Source: Palsa-465 sp963800475 (GTDB lineage Bacteria; Actinomycetota; Thermoleophilia; Solirubrobacterales; Solirubrobacteraceae). Taken from it: a stretch of DNA of 64,000 bases. The translations under genes were made by a program, and so were the position numbers. The first letter of the stretch is position 1, and each line of letters starts with the position of its first letter. This document shows, one piece after another, positions 25,171 to 33,903 of this stretch. The notes beneath the pieces are model-generated. The model did no database searches and had not been told where the DNA came from. It saw nothing but the letters and a program-made list of their open reading frames with translations. The stretch is from assembly GCA_963800475.1 (NCBI GenBank), contig CAWDAZ010000003.1, positions 1 through 64,000 of the forward strand, written 5' to 3'.

Positions 25171-25243
25171 TCTGGGGTAGCTCAATCGGCAGAGCAAACG
25201 GCTGTTAACCGTTAGGTTGTGGGTTCGAGTCCCACCCCCAGAG
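25171..25243 (+). tRNA. tRNA-Asn (anticodon GUU)
   Basis: Full cloverleaf: acceptor 25171-25177 pairs with 25236-25242 (7 bp), D stem GCTC/GAGC, anticodon stem AACGG/CCGTT with loop CTGTTAA and anticodon GTT at 25204-25206, a 5-nt variable loop, and T stem GTGGG/CCCAC with TTCGAGT. The discriminator is G25243. CCA is not encoded. A protein gene begins 30 nt downstream. Confidence 0.96.
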
Positions 25244-25273
25244 CTTCCAAACACACGACAGGGGACCGACAAC

Positions 25274-25594
25274 ATGAAGCTCTACGTTTGCTACGGAACC
25301 TGGAAGCCGGCGCCCCGGCCCGGCGGCCACCCGTGCGGTCAGGCATACCACGCGCTCAAAGACGCGGGCTATGACCCGGAGGTCAAGCGCGCGTACGGGC
25401 TCGGGATCATGCCCGGCGCGTACAACGAGCTGAGCTCGGGTCGGCGCGAGGTCAAGCAGCTGACCGGCAACTACTGGGTGCCCGCGCTCGTCGCCGACGA
25501 CGGCACTGTGATCCAGGGCTCCCGGAAGATCATCGAGTGGGCGAACGCGAACCCGGCGGGCGCGGCGGCGGACAGGGCGGCCGCGGCGAGCTAG
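25274..25594 (+). CDS. Thioredoxin-fold (glutathione S-transferase N-terminal-like) protein (106 aa)
   Basis: MKLYVCYGTWK opens a beta-alpha-beta fold in which a Cys (residue 6) stands near the usual glutaredoxin/GST active-site position. A loop PRPGGHPCGQAYHAL follows, with the late strand YWVPALVADDGTVIQGSRKIIEWA giving the cis-Pro (VPALV) and the Ser of the ligand site, as in GST N-terminal domains. No CxxC. ATG 25274 is preceded by AGGGGA 8 nt upstream; the longer frame from 25217 lies in the tRNA. A tRNA-Asn gene ends 30 nt before it, so both may share a transcript. The redox partner is unknown. Confidence 0.75.
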   Translation: MKLYVCYGTWKPAPRPGGHPCGQAYHALKDAGYDPEVKRAYGLGIMPGAYNELSSGRREVKQLTGNYWVPALVADDGTVIQGSRKIIEWANANPAGAAADRAAAAS

Positions 25595-25596
25595 AG

Positions 25597-25782
25597 ATGC
25601 GGCCCACGACCGTCGCCGAGCTCGAGGACTGGGAGCAGAGCGGCGCCGTCTGGCAGGCGATCGAGATCACCCCCGAGCGGGCGGTCATCGACCTGTGCAC
25701 ATGCTCTGGCGAGCCGATGGACAGGGTCGAGAGTGAGGACCCGCAGGTGATCGAGTTCGTCAGGACCCACCGGCCCGGCTGA
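25597..25782 (+). CDS. Small conserved-type hypothetical protein (61 aa)
   Basis: Function not recognised. It begins ATG 25597, 2 nt after the previous stop, so it is in the same operon. The sequence has AVIDLCTCSGEPMDRVESEDPQ, a strand followed by C-x-C and Gly-Glu-Pro, a pattern I have seen in short actinobacterial hypothetical proteins. Its 3' end overlaps the end of the convergent glycosyltransferase by 23 bp. The CxC could bind metal or be redox-active, but this is a guess. Confidence 0.65.
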   Translation: MRPTTVAELEDWEQSGAVWQAIEITPERAVIDLCTCSGEPMDRVESEDPQVIEFVRTHRPG

Positions 25783-27007
25783 GCGCCAGCCGCTCGACCA
25801 GGTCGGCAGCACGTGCGGCACCGTCGTGGGCGCTCGCCCACGCGCCGAGCCGGCCGGCCCGCTCCGCGAGCCCGGCGTCCGCGAGTGCCCGCCGCACCGC
25901 CAGGCGCAGCGTTGCTGGCGCCAGCAGCCGCCACGGCAGCCGCACTCCGACGCCGGCCCAGTCGGCGCGCGCCGCGTTCTCGGCCATGTCGCCGGAGTGA
26001 GGGACCGCGACGACCGGACAGCCCGACGCGAGCGCCCGCACCAGCGTCCCGTGCCCCGCGTGGCAGATTACGAGCGCGGAGCGCCCCATCGTGCGCGAGT
26101 ACGAGACCCACTCGACCAGCCGCGTGTTGGGCGCCGCGTACACGGGCGCGCCGAGCGGCCTTCGGTTCCACGACGCCAGCACCCGCACCGGCTCGCTGCC
26201 GAGCCCGCCGACCGCTGCCCGCAGCAGCCGGTGCTCGGGGTCCTGAGCCGTCGAGGGGGCGACCAGCACCAGCGGGTCGTCGCCGGGCGGTGGCTCGACA
26301 TCCTCGTAGGGCGGCTCCCAGAACAGCGGCCCGACCACGTGCACGCCGTCCGGCCAGGGCCGCGGGTACTCGAGCTGCGGGAAGGTGCCGACGATGCACA
26401 GTTCGTCGCTGATCCCGCCGTGCAGGCGGGTGACCGGCGGTAGCCCAAGCCGGGCGCGCGTGTCGTTCAGCTCCCTGCGTCCCTGGCGCAGACCGAGCTC
26501 GACCGCGCTGTCGAACGCGCGCCAGAGCCGGCTGCCGACCGCCGTGCGCGGGAGCCTCGCGCCGAACGAGTAGGGGGGAAGGCCCGGCGCCCCGACCGGG
26601 TACACGTGCGGGACGAGCGTCGCGACGGGGACGCCCTCGAGCTCGCCGGCCATTGCGGGCGCGAGCGTGAGGATGTCGTGGACGAGCGCGTCAGGCCTGA
26701 GCCCGGAGACCGCGGGCCGCGTCTGCGCGGTCGCCCGAACGACCGCCTCGTAGGGCTGGAGCGGCCGCTCGCGCGTGGGAAACACCGGGTACTCGGGCGC
26801 CGCGACGAACCGCATCCCGGCGGCCTCGACGTGCTCCCGCCAGCGCGCCCAGGTCTCGAGCACCACGTCGTGTCCCCGAGCCGCCAGGCACGACCCGAGC
26901 GCGAGCATCGGGAAGGCGTGCCCCGGATCTCCGAACGCGCCGAGGAACAGGCGCAGCGGCCGCGCGCCCGCCGCCCCTGCGCCGGCGGTCGTTCCGGCGG
27001 TGGTCAA
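25760..27007 (-). CDS. UDP-glycosyltransferase (MGT-type, GT1)
   Basis: A GT-B-fold glycosyltransferase of the macrolide/antibiotic type. The N-terminal acceptor domain has the typical FLGAFGDPGHAFPMLALG with the catalytic His (about residue 29); the C-terminal donor domain has WVSYSRTMGRSALVICHAGHGTLVRAL and GCPVVAVPHSGDMAENAAR, the conserved donor-binding HxGxGT region. The 415-aa length is normal. The likely start is TTG 27007, overlapping the TGA stop of the upstream LLM oxidoreductase gene (TTGA). The coupling suggests both act on one pathway, perhaps modification of a small molecule. Confidence 0.85.
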   Translation of the reverse strand: MTTAGTTAGAGAAGARPLRLFLGAFGDPGHAFPMLALGSCLAARGHDVVLETWARWREHVEAAGMRFVAAPEYPVFPTRERPLQPYEAVVRATAQTRPAVSGLRPDALVHDILTLAPAMAGELEGVPVATLVPHVYPVGAPGLPPYSFGARLPRTAVGSRLWRAFDSAVELGLRQGRRELNDTRARLGLPPVTRLHGGISDELCIVGTFPQLEYPRPWPDGVHVVGPLFWEPPYEDVEPPPGDDPLVLVAPSTAQDPEHRLLRAAVGGLGSEPVRVLASWNRRPLGAPVYAAPNTRLVEWVSYSRTMGRSALVICHAGHGTLVRALASGCPVVAVPHSGDMAENAARADWAGVGVRLPWRLLAPATLRLAVRRALADAGLAERAGRLGAWASAHDGAARAADLVERLALSRAGGS

Positions 27008-28041
27008 CCGCCGGCGAGCTCGGCCACGGCGCGCAGCTGGGCTACGTACTCCTCGGTCGAGAACGCCATCGGCGCGACCAGCAGCGTCCCCACCCCTGCA
27101 TCGCGGTAGGCCGCCAGCCGGGCTCGGACGGCATCCGGCGTCCCGGACAGCGTGACGGTCTCGACGAGCTCGTCCGGTACCGCCGCGGCGGCCTCGTCCT
27201 TCTTTCCCGCGAGGTACAGGTCCTGGATCGCCTTGGCCTCGGCCTCGAATCCGTAGCGCTGCACGACGCGGTTGTAGAAGTTCTGCTGGCGCGACCCCAT
27301 CCCGCCGACGTACAGGGCGATGCCCGGCCGCATCAACGCGCGCGCCTTGTCGACGTCGTCGGACACGTATGAGTTCACGACCGGAGCGATGTCGAAGCCG
27401 TCGAGCGACCGGTCCGCCCGGGCGGCGCCTTCCTCGAGCCGCGCACGGAAGTCGCCCACGTGCTCAGGCGAGAACAGCGTCGGGAGCCAGCCGTCGGCGA
27501 TCTCGCCGGCGAGCGCGGTGTTCTTCGGACCGATCGCCGCCAGGTAGATCGGGATCCGCTCCTGGGCGGGGGAGATCATCAGCTTCAGCGCCTTGCCGGG
27601 GCCGTCGGGGAGCGGCAGCTCGATCGTCTCGCCGTGGAACTCGAGCCGCTCGCGCGCGAGCGCTGCGCGCACCACCGCCACGTATTCGCGCGTGCGCTGA
27701 AGCTGGCGGGCGAACCGCTGGCCGTGCCACCCCTCGGCCACCTGCGGACCGGACGGTCCGAGCCCCAGCAGCATCCGCCCGCCGGACAGCTGGTCGATCG
27801 TGGCGGCGGTCATCGCCGTCATCGCCGGGCTGCGGCCGGGCATCTGGAAGATCGCCGAGCCGAGCTTGAGCTTGTCGGTGCCCGCTGCGACGTACGCGAG
27901 GATCGTCGCGGCGTCGGAGCCGTACGCCTCGGCGGTCCAGGCCGAGTCGTACCCGAGCGCCTCCGCCTCCCGCACCGTCGACAGCAGGTCGCGGCCGCCC
28001 ATCGAGACGCTCCAGTACCCGAGGTATGCGCCCAGCTTCAT
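27004..28041 (-). CDS. LLM-class F420-dependent oxidoreductase
   Basis: Luciferase-like TIM-barrel hydride-transfer protein. Features are GYDSAWTAEAYGSDAATILAYVAA near the N-terminus, LKLGSAIFQMPGRSPAMTAMTA, GGRMLLGLGPSGPQV, and PIYLAAIGPKNTALAGEIADGW, all typical of the actinobacterial F420-using group. ATG 28041 gives 345 aa with AAAGGAA 9 nt upstream; TTG 28047 is a weaker option. The TGA overlaps the TTG of the glycosyltransferase gene. F420 use is inferred from family only. The substrate is unknown, and no F420 biosynthesis gene lies in the window. Confidence 0.85.
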   Translation of the reverse strand: MKLGAYLGYWSVSMGGRDLLSTVREAEALGYDSAWTAEAYGSDAATILAYVAAGTDKLKLGSAIFQMPGRSPAMTAMTAATIDQLSGGRMLLGLGPSGPQVAEGWHGQRFARQLQRTREYVAVVRAALARERLEFHGETIELPLPDGPGKALKLMISPAQERIPIYLAAIGPKNTALAGEIADGWLPTLFSPEHVGDFRARLEEGAARADRSLDGFDIAPVVNSYVSDDVDKARALMRPGIALYVGGMGSRQQNFYNRVVQRYGFEAEAKAIQDLYLAGKKDEAAAAVPDELVETVTLSGTPDAVRARLAAYRDAGVGTLLVAPMAFSTEEYVAQLRAVAELAGG

Positions 28042-28096
28042 CTGCAAGTTTCCTTTCGCGACGAGGAGTTCGCTTGCCGGTCGAGACGAGCGGAAC

Positions 28097-28102
28097 TAGA
28101 TT
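28097..28102 (+). promoter_or_regulatory. -10-like hexamer TAGATT
   Basis: TAGATT ends 11 nt before the ATG at 28114. It sits in the 72-bp gap divergent from the LLM gene. Confidence 0.35.
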
Positions 28103-28113
28103 CGGCGAACCCT

Positions 28114-28692
28114 ATGCGAACGAGGCGCCGCGCGACGATCGAGGATCTGCGGGTGGCGGTCCAGTGCCTGCCCCGCGGCACCCGGATCGCGATGCTCGAG
28201 GGAATCCGCTCCAACGAAATCATCGTCGGGGCGTACACCAGCGACGGCGGGATCTGCCCGATGCTCGCGGCGCACCGCAACGGCGGGCGAACCAGCATGA
28301 TCTCGTTCGCGAACGCCTGGGACCGGTTCGCTCTGCCGGCGCGCCGAGCCGATCCGCGGCGGGCGACCGAACGTGAGCTGCGGGTGCTCGTCACCCATCT
28401 CGAGGCAAGCCTGCTCGAAGACGAGGCGCCCCACACCGAGCTCGGCGCCGCGATCGAGGCGCACAAGCGCCTGGTCGAGCGCCGGGGCCAGCAGCCTCGC
28501 GAGCGCGGGCAACGTCCGGGAGACGCCAATCGCACCCGTGAGCTCCGCTCGCGCCCCGGCTGGGCGTGGAGCCGCCTGTTCCGCAACTACAGCGAGTACG
28601 AGCGCGCGCTCTCCTGGATCGAGCGCGAGCAGGCCGCGGCGGCGCAGCGCGAGCGAGACGCGCCGACCGAGCGGGACGCCCAGCCCGTCTGA
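28114..28692 (+). CDS. Unknown protein, CPMLAAHR family, copy 2 with C-terminal extension (192 aa)
   Basis: Function not recognised. The first 100 residues match copy 1 (9822-10187): LPRGTRIAMLE, IIVGAYTSDGG, ICPMLAAHRNGGR, FANAWDRFALPARR and ELRVLVTHLEASL. The spacing between blocks is the same within two residues. The C-terminal 90 residues, absent from copy 1, are polar and helical, with a Trp/aromatic stretch PGWAWSRLFRNYSEYERALSW and a final Glu/Arg-rich tail. ATG 28114 has TAGATT 11 nt upstream; the long frame to 27460 is antisense to the LLM gene. The copy stands alone, divergent from the LLM-glycosyltransferase pair and 50 nt before the LtrA gene. Confidence 0.75.
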   Translation: MRTRRRATIEDLRVAVQCLPRGTRIAMLEGIRSNEIIVGAYTSDGGICPMLAAHRNGGRTSMISFANAWDRFALPARRADPRRATERELRVLVTHLEASLLEDEAPHTELGAAIEAHKRLVERRGQQPRERGQRPGDANRTRELRSRPGWAWSRLFRNYSEYERALSWIEREQAAAAQRERDAPTERDAQPV

Positions 28693-28742
28693 GGCCGGCC
28701 GCCGGCCACCGGCCCTCGCCGAGGTCGCGGCAAACTGCGGCG

Positions 28743-29930
28743 ATGGCGGAGATCGCGGCTGAACCCCAGGCGGCAGGAGCAGCCGCCCCGCGGACCGCCA
28801 CCGAGCGGCGCACCAGCCCCGTCGAGCTGCTCTGGGACCTGGTGTTCGTGTTCGCGATCACGCAGGTCGCGACGCTGCTCTCGCGGCACCTCGACTGGTC
28901 AGGATTTGGGCACGCGATGCTGATTCTGGCGCTGATCTGGTGGGCGTGGTCGGCGTTCGTGTGGGCGGCCAACGCCCAGGAGAGCGACGCCGTCTCGCTC
29001 CGGCTCGCGCTGCTGGTGGCGACCGCGTTCATCTTCCTCACCGGCCTCGCCGTGCCCGACGCGCTCACCTCGAAGGGCCTGCTGTTTGCGATCAGCTACG
29101 CGGTCGTGAGGCTCATCCACCTGGCCCTGTACGCGGACGCGTCACGCCGCGGCAACGCTTCGTGGAGCGCGATCGCCGGGTTCGGGATGACCGTCCTGAT
29201 CGGGATGGGGCTGCTCGTGCTCGGCGCCGCGCTGCACGGGACGGCGCGGCTGGTGCTGTGGGGGGCGGCGGTTGCGATCGACTACGCCGGCCCGGCCTGG
29301 CTCACGCGCGAGCGGCTGCGCGGCCTGCAGCAGGTCGCCGTGGCGCACTTCGCCGAACGGTACGGGCTGTTCGTGATCATCTGCCTCGGCGAGTCGATCG
29401 TCGCGATCGGACAGGGAGCGACGAGCGGCCATCAAGGTGTGGGGGCGGACGAGGTGGTCGTGGTGATGCTCGGCCTGCTGATCACGGTCGGCCTGTGGTG
29501 GACGTACTTCGACCGGTTCGCGCAGATCGCGGAGGATTCGCTGCGCGCCAATCGTGACCCGGTGCTTGCCGCCGCCGACGGCTACAGCTACCTCCACCTG
29601 GTCCTGGTCGCCGGGATCATCACGTTCGCCGCCGGCGTCCGGCTGCTCGTGCGAGCGCCGCACGTCACCCCCAGCGACGGCGTGCGGCTCGCGGTGTGTG
29701 GCGGGGTAGGTCTGTACCTGCTCGGGCACGTGGCGTTCAAGCTGCGGATGACCGGGAAGCTCGGCTATGGGAAGCTCGTCGTCCTAGCCGCACTCGCGAT
29801 CCTCTACGGCGCCGGTAGCGGGCTGTCGCCCTGGGCGCTCGCCGCGGTGATCACGGCGCTGCTGGCGGCGCTGTGCGCGGCCGAGACGGTCGATCGGCGA
29901 CGACTCGGTTTTCGCCGGAGGGCGAGCTGA
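28743..29930 (+). CDS. LtrA-family low-temperature-requirement membrane protein
   Basis: Polytopic membrane protein of 395 aa with about 10-12 hydrophobic helices. The family N-terminal motif is RRTSPVELLWDLVFVFAITQVATLL; FAERYGLFVIICLGESIVAIG is the second diagnostic region, repeated in most LtrA proteins. In Listeria, LtrA is required for growth at low temperature, but the biochemical role is not known. ATG 28743 follows the CPMLAAHR copy 2 by 50 nt. Its TGA stop overlaps the next gene if that gene starts at CTG 29927. It is probably in one transcript with the downstream glycosyltransferase. Confidence 0.88.
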   Translation: MAEIAAEPQAAGAAAPRTATERRTSPVELLWDLVFVFAITQVATLLSRHLDWSGFGHAMLILALIWWAWSAFVWAANAQESDAVSLRLALLVATAFIFLTGLAVPDALTSKGLLFAISYAVVRLIHLALYADASRRGNASWSAIAGFGMTVLIGMGLLVLGAALHGTARLVLWGAAVAIDYAGPAWLTRERLRGLQQVAVAHFAERYGLFVIICLGESIVAIGQGATSGHQGVGADEVVVVMLGLLITVGLWWTYFDRFAQIAEDSLRANRDPVLAAADGYSYLHLVLVAGIITFAAGVRLLVRAPHVTPSDGVRLAVCGGVGLYLLGHVAFKLRMTGKLGYGKLVVLAALAILYGAGSGLSPWALAAVITALLAALCAAETVDRRRLGFRRRAS

Positions 29931-30757
29931 GCAACCGGCCGACCGTCACGGTCGTGGTTCCGTTCGCCGGCTCGGACGCGCAGCTGCGCGAGCTGCGCGC
30001 GACCCTCGGCCGGTTGCGGATGCGCTCCGGCGACGAGCTGATCGTGTCCGACAACCGCCGCGATCCAGTCCGCACGCCGGCATACGCGCGCAACCGCGGG
30101 GCGGAGGCCGCGCACGGCGAGTGGCTGGTGTTCATCGACTCCGACACCGTGCCCGACGCGGGACTGCTCGACGCGTACTTCGACCCGTCGCCGCGCGCGG
30201 AGACGGCCGTGCTGGCGGGCGGGATCGAGGACTTCGCGCTGCGCTCGACCGCGGTCGCGAGGATCAACGTCGCCCGCGCGCGGATGAGCCACCGCGCGAC
30301 GCTCGAGCGGGACGGGACGCCCTACGCCCAGACGGCGAACTGCGCGATCCGCAGAGCTGCGTTCGAGGCGGTCGGGGCGTTCGACGCCGGAGCAAGAGCC
30401 GCCGAGGACGCCGACTTGGGCTTTCGGCTCCGGCATGCCGGCTGGATGCTCGAGGAGCGCCCCGGCGCGGGCGTCCGGCATCGCAGCCGCGAGACGCTCG
30501 GGGCGTGGCTCGCGCAGATGGTCCGGCACGGCAGTGGCGCGGCGTGGCTCGAGCGCCGCTGGCCCGGAGAGCTCCCCGCGGCACCTGCGTCGGCCCTGAT
30601 CAGGCGGATCGGCCGCGACCTCGCCGACGCCGGCTCGTACCTGGCGCGCGGTCAGCCCGCGGGCGCGGCCGACCCGCTGCTGGACCTGCTCGGTGCGATG
30701 GCGTTCGAGCTCGGACGGCTGGTTCCGAACACCCCGGCGCGGAGACTGTCAGGATGA
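29927..30757 (+). CDS. Glycosyltransferase family 2 (possible CTG start)
   Basis: GT-A-fold transferase. The N-terminus TVTVVVPFAGSDAQLRELRATL is the nucleotide-binding strand; LVFIDSDTVPDAGLLDAYF holds the DxD metal site (FIDSDT) and EDADLGFRLRHAGW the catalytic ED region. The preferred start is CTG 29927, which forms CTGA with the LtrA stop and has GGAGGG (29917-29922) at ideal spacing. The standard alternative, GTG 29873, overlaps LtrA by 58 nt with no visible ribosome binding site. The 276-aa product has no membrane helix. Malate synthase starts 4 nt after its stop. The sugar and acceptor are unknown. Confidence 0.8.
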   Translation: MSNRPTVTVVVPFAGSDAQLRELRATLGRLRMRSGDELIVSDNRRDPVRTPAYARNRGAEAAHGEWLVFIDSDTVPDAGLLDAYFDPSPRAETAVLAGGIEDFALRSTAVARINVARARMSHRATLERDGTPYAQTANCAIRRAAFEAVGAFDAGARAAEDADLGFRLRHAGWMLEERPGAGVRHRSRETLGAWLAQMVRHGSGAAWLERRWPGELPAAPASALIRRIGRDLADAGSYLARGQPAGAADPLLDLLGAMAFELGRLVPNTPARRLSG

Positions 30758-30761
30758 GCGC

Positions 30762-32357
30762 ATGACTGTGCAGAGCAGGATCGAGCTGTGCGGCGCGATC
30801 GACTCCGGCTTCGAGCGGGTCCTGACCCCGGAGGCGCTCGAGTTCCTGGCCGAGCTCGAACGACAGTTCGGACCCCGGCGGCGAGAGCTGCTGGAGGCGC
30901 GCACTCGGCGGCGGGCACGGCTGCGGGCGGGGGAGATGCTCGGTTTCCTTCCCGAGACCCGCGAGCTGCGGGAGAGCGACTGGAGCGTCGCGCCGCCACC
31001 GCCAGACATGCAGCAGCGATGGGTGGAGATCACCGGGCCGACCGATCGGAAGATGCTGATCAACGCGCTCAACTCGGGCGCCGACGGGTTCATGGCCGAC
31101 TTCGAGGACGCCAACGCGCCGACGTGGCGCAACATGGTCAGCGGCCACATCAACCTCAGGGACGCGATCGACGGAACGATCACCTACGACGGCTCGGACG
31201 GCCGCCACTACGAGCTCGGTGAGCAGATCGCCACGCTGCTGGTCCGCCCACGCGGCTGGCATCTGCCCGAGCGTCACGTGCTCGTCGACCGCGAGCCGAT
31301 CACCGGCGCGCTGTTCGACTTCGGGCTGTACTTCTTCCATTGCGCCCGGCCGCTGCTCGCGAACGGATCAGCCCCGTATCTGTACCTCCCCAAGATGGAG
31401 TCGCATCTCGAGGCGCGCCTGTGGAACGACGTGTTCTGCCTCGCACAGGACGCGGCTGGGATCGATCGCGGGACGATCAAGGCGACGGTCCTGATCGAGA
31501 CGTTGCCCGCGGCGTTCGAGATGGACGAGATCCTGTACGAGCTCCGCGATCATTCCGCGGGGCTGAACGCCGGGCGCTGGGACTACATCTTCTCGTCGAT
31601 CAAGTGCTTCGCCGACCGGCCGGAGATGGTGCTACCGGACCGCTCGGAGGTGACGATGACGGTCCCGTTCATGCGCGCGTACACCGAGCTGCTGGCGGCC
31701 ACCTGTCACCGCCGCGGCGCCCACGCGATGGGCGGCATGGCGGCGCTGATCCCGTCCCGCAAGGACCCGGAGGCAAACGAGCGAGCGCTCGCGGGCGTGC
31801 GCGCGGACAAGGAGCGTGAGGTCTCCCAGGGCTACGACGGAACCTGGGTGGCGCATCCCGACCTGGTCGCGACCGCGCGCGAGGTGTTCGAGCGCGGCCT
31901 CGACGGCGCACCGAACCAGCTCGAGCGCCGCCGCGACGACGTGAGCGTGACCGCCGCCGAGCTCCAGGACCTCGGCGCGACCCCCGGCCGGATCAGCGAG
32001 GCGGGACTTCGCACCAACGTCAACGTCGGGTTCCAGTACATCTCGTTCTGGCTGACCGGACGCGGAGCCGCGGCGATCAACTCGCTGATGGAGGACGCGG
32101 CGACCGCCGAGATCTCCCGCACCCAGATCTGGCAGTGGGTGCAGCACGGAGCTGAGCTCGAAGACGGGCGGACCGTGACGGCCGAGCTGGTCCGCCAGAT
32201 CCTCGACGAGGAGACCGCGAAGATCCGCGAGCACGTCGGTGAGGAGACGTGGAGGGCGGGACGTCCCGCCGAGACGCGTGAGATCTTCGGCCGGGTGGCA
32301 CTGTCGGCGGAGCTGATCGAGTTCCTCACGCTTCCGGCGTACGCCTACCTCGACTGA
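30762..32357 (+). CDS. aceB: Malate synthase A
   Basis: Glyoxylate-cycle enzyme that joins acetyl-CoA and glyoxylate to malate. The 531-aa product fits the AceB class (about 530 residues), with an N-terminal helical clasp and a TIM barrel. Landmarks are GFMADFEDANAPTW, LPKMESHLEARLW and IETLPAAFEMDEILYELRDHS (metal-binding Glu), and NAGRWDYIFSSIK. The C-terminal cap has NVNVGFQYISFWLTGRGAAAI. ATG 30762 follows the upstream stop by 4 nt. It overlaps the acyl-CoA synthetase start by one base. Isocitrate lyase is not in the window, and malate synthase can also serve purine or glycolate catabolism. Confidence 0.94.
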   Translation: MTVQSRIELCGAIDSGFERVLTPEALEFLAELERQFGPRRRELLEARTRRRARLRAGEMLGFLPETRELRESDWSVAPPPPDMQQRWVEITGPTDRKMLINALNSGADGFMADFEDANAPTWRNMVSGHINLRDAIDGTITYDGSDGRHYELGEQIATLLVRPRGWHLPERHVLVDREPITGALFDFGLYFFHCARPLLANGSAPYLYLPKMESHLEARLWNDVFCLAQDAAGIDRGTIKATVLIETLPAAFEMDEILYELRDHSAGLNAGRWDYIFSSIKCFADRPEMVLPDRSEVTMTVPFMRAYTELLAATCHRRGAHAMGGMAALIPSRKDPEANERALAGVRADKEREVSQGYDGTWVAHPDLVATAREVFERGLDGAPNQLERRRDDVSVTAAELQDLGATPGRISEAGLRTNVNVGFQYISFWLTGRGAAAINSLMEDAATAEISRTQIWQWVQHGAELEDGRTVTAELVRQILDEETAKIREHVGEETWRAGRPAETREIFGRVALSAELIEFLTLPAYAYLD

Positions 32358-33886
32358 TGGCCGCGATCGGCGAGCACAATCTCGCGCTGCAGGCCGAGCG
32401 GTCGTACGAGCAGAAGGGCGACTACGAAGCGCTGCTGTTCGAGGGACGGTGGCATCGGTCCGGCGAGCTGTTCGACCGCGCGCGACGGCTCGCGGGTGGG
32501 ATCGCCGCGCTCGGGATCGAGCCCGGCGAGCGGGTGGTCGTGACGATGGCCAACTCCGAACAGGTCGGGATCGCCTACCAGGCGCTGTGGCGCGCCGGCG
32601 CGGTCGTGACCCCCGCCAACTTCCTGCTGCCCGCCGAGGACCTCCGGCACGTAGTCGCCGACGCCGAGGCGTCCGCGGTGATCACTTCACCAGAGTTCGC
32701 CGACAAGGTCAGCGAGGCGACCACGGGGCTCGACCATGTCAGGCACTCGATTTCGGCGGGCGAGGTGGGCGGCTTCCTGCCGTTCTCCCAACTCGAGGAG
32801 GCCGGCCCTGTGGAAATCGTCCCCCGCGCCGACGACGAGCTTGCGGCGCTGCTCTACACCGGCGGCACGACCGGCCGCTCAAAGGGCGTGATGCTCACTC
32901 ACCGGAGCCTCAGCTACACGGGCGCCGCGGCGCACAAGTCGGCATACGTACCCGGGATCAACCGCGGGCTGGCCACGCTCCCGCTGTCGCACGCGTACGG
33001 CCTGCTGATCACGATCGCGAGCCTGTACAGCGAGGAGCAGGGGATCGCGGTGCTGCTGCGGTGGTTCGATCCGGCCGCGTTCCTCGAGATGATCGCCGAG
33101 CATCGGCTGCAGCTGACCGCGGTCGTCCCGACGATGCTCCAGATTCTGCTCTCGCAGCCGCTCGAGGATTACGACCTCGGCTCGCTCCAGTACATCTCCT
33201 CGGGTGGTGCGCCACTCGCGGCCGAGGTCGCCGAGCAGTTCGCCAAGCGGGTTCCGTCCGCCAGGATCCGGCAGGGCTACGGCCTGACCGAGACCTCGTC
33301 GCTGATCTCCTCGAGCCCGATCGGCCGCGAGCGGCCGGGGTCGGTGGGCCTGCCGGTCCCGGGGACCGAGGTGCGGATCCTGGACGACGCCGGCAACGAG
33401 CTTCCGATCAATGCGGTCGGCGAGATCTGCGCGCGCTCGCCCGGTGTGATGCAGGGCTACTGGCACTCGCCGGAGGCGACCGCGGAAGCGTTGCGGCACG
33501 GGTGGCTTCACACGGGCGACCTCGGCTATCTCGACGACGACGGCTACCTGTTCATCGTCGATCGCAAGAAGGACCTGATCATCCGGGGAGGGTTCAACGT
33601 GTACCCGCGCGACGTCGAGGATGCGCTGCTCGAGCACCCGGCGCTCGAGAGCGCCGGGGTGGTCGGCCGGCCGGACGAGAAGTCCGGGGAGGAGGTCGTC
33701 GCGTTCGTATCGTTGCGGCCCGGCGCCGAGGCCACCTCGGAGGAGCTGGTCGGGTGGGCGCGGCAGCGAATCGGCGGCTACAAGTACCCGCGCGAGGTCC
33801 ACGTGATCGACGCGATCCCGCTGACCAACGTGGGCAAGGTCGACCGCAAGGCGCTGCGCCGGCAGCTTGCCGTCAGCCGCGCGTAG
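32357..33886 (+). CDS. Acyl-CoA synthetase (AMP-forming, ANL superfamily)
   Basis: Activates a carboxylic acid with ATP and CoA. Signature A3 LLYTGGTTGRSKGVMLTH, A5 GYGLTETSSL, A7 HTGDLGYLDDDGYLFIVDR, A8 KDLIIRGGFNVYPRDVED, and the catalytic Lys in GKVDRKALRRQL at the C-terminus are all present. The 509-aa length is normal. ATG 32357 overlaps the malate synthase TGA (TGATG), so the pair is one operon. Coupling to the glyoxylate route suggests fatty-acid or aromatic acid use. The exact substrate cannot be decided. Confidence 0.93.
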   Translation: MAAIGEHNLALQAERSYEQKGDYEALLFEGRWHRSGELFDRARRLAGGIAALGIEPGERVVVTMANSEQVGIAYQALWRAGAVVTPANFLLPAEDLRHVVADAEASAVITSPEFADKVSEATTGLDHVRHSISAGEVGGFLPFSQLEEAGPVEIVPRADDELAALLYTGGTTGRSKGVMLTHRSLSYTGAAAHKSAYVPGINRGLATLPLSHAYGLLITIASLYSEEQGIAVLLRWFDPAAFLEMIAEHRLQLTAVVPTMLQILLSQPLEDYDLGSLQYISSGGAPLAAEVAEQFAKRVPSARIRQGYGLTETSSLISSSPIGRERPGSVGLPVPGTEVRILDDAGNELPINAVGEICARSPGVMQGYWHSPEATAEALRHGWLHTGDLGYLDDDGYLFIVDRKKDLIIRGGFNVYPRDVEDALLEHPALESAGVVGRPDEKSGEEVVAFVSLRPGAEATSEELVGWARQRIGGYKYPREVHVIDAIPLTNVGKVDRKALRRQLAVSRA

Positions 33887-33903
33887 ACACCGGCGCGCCG
33901 AGA

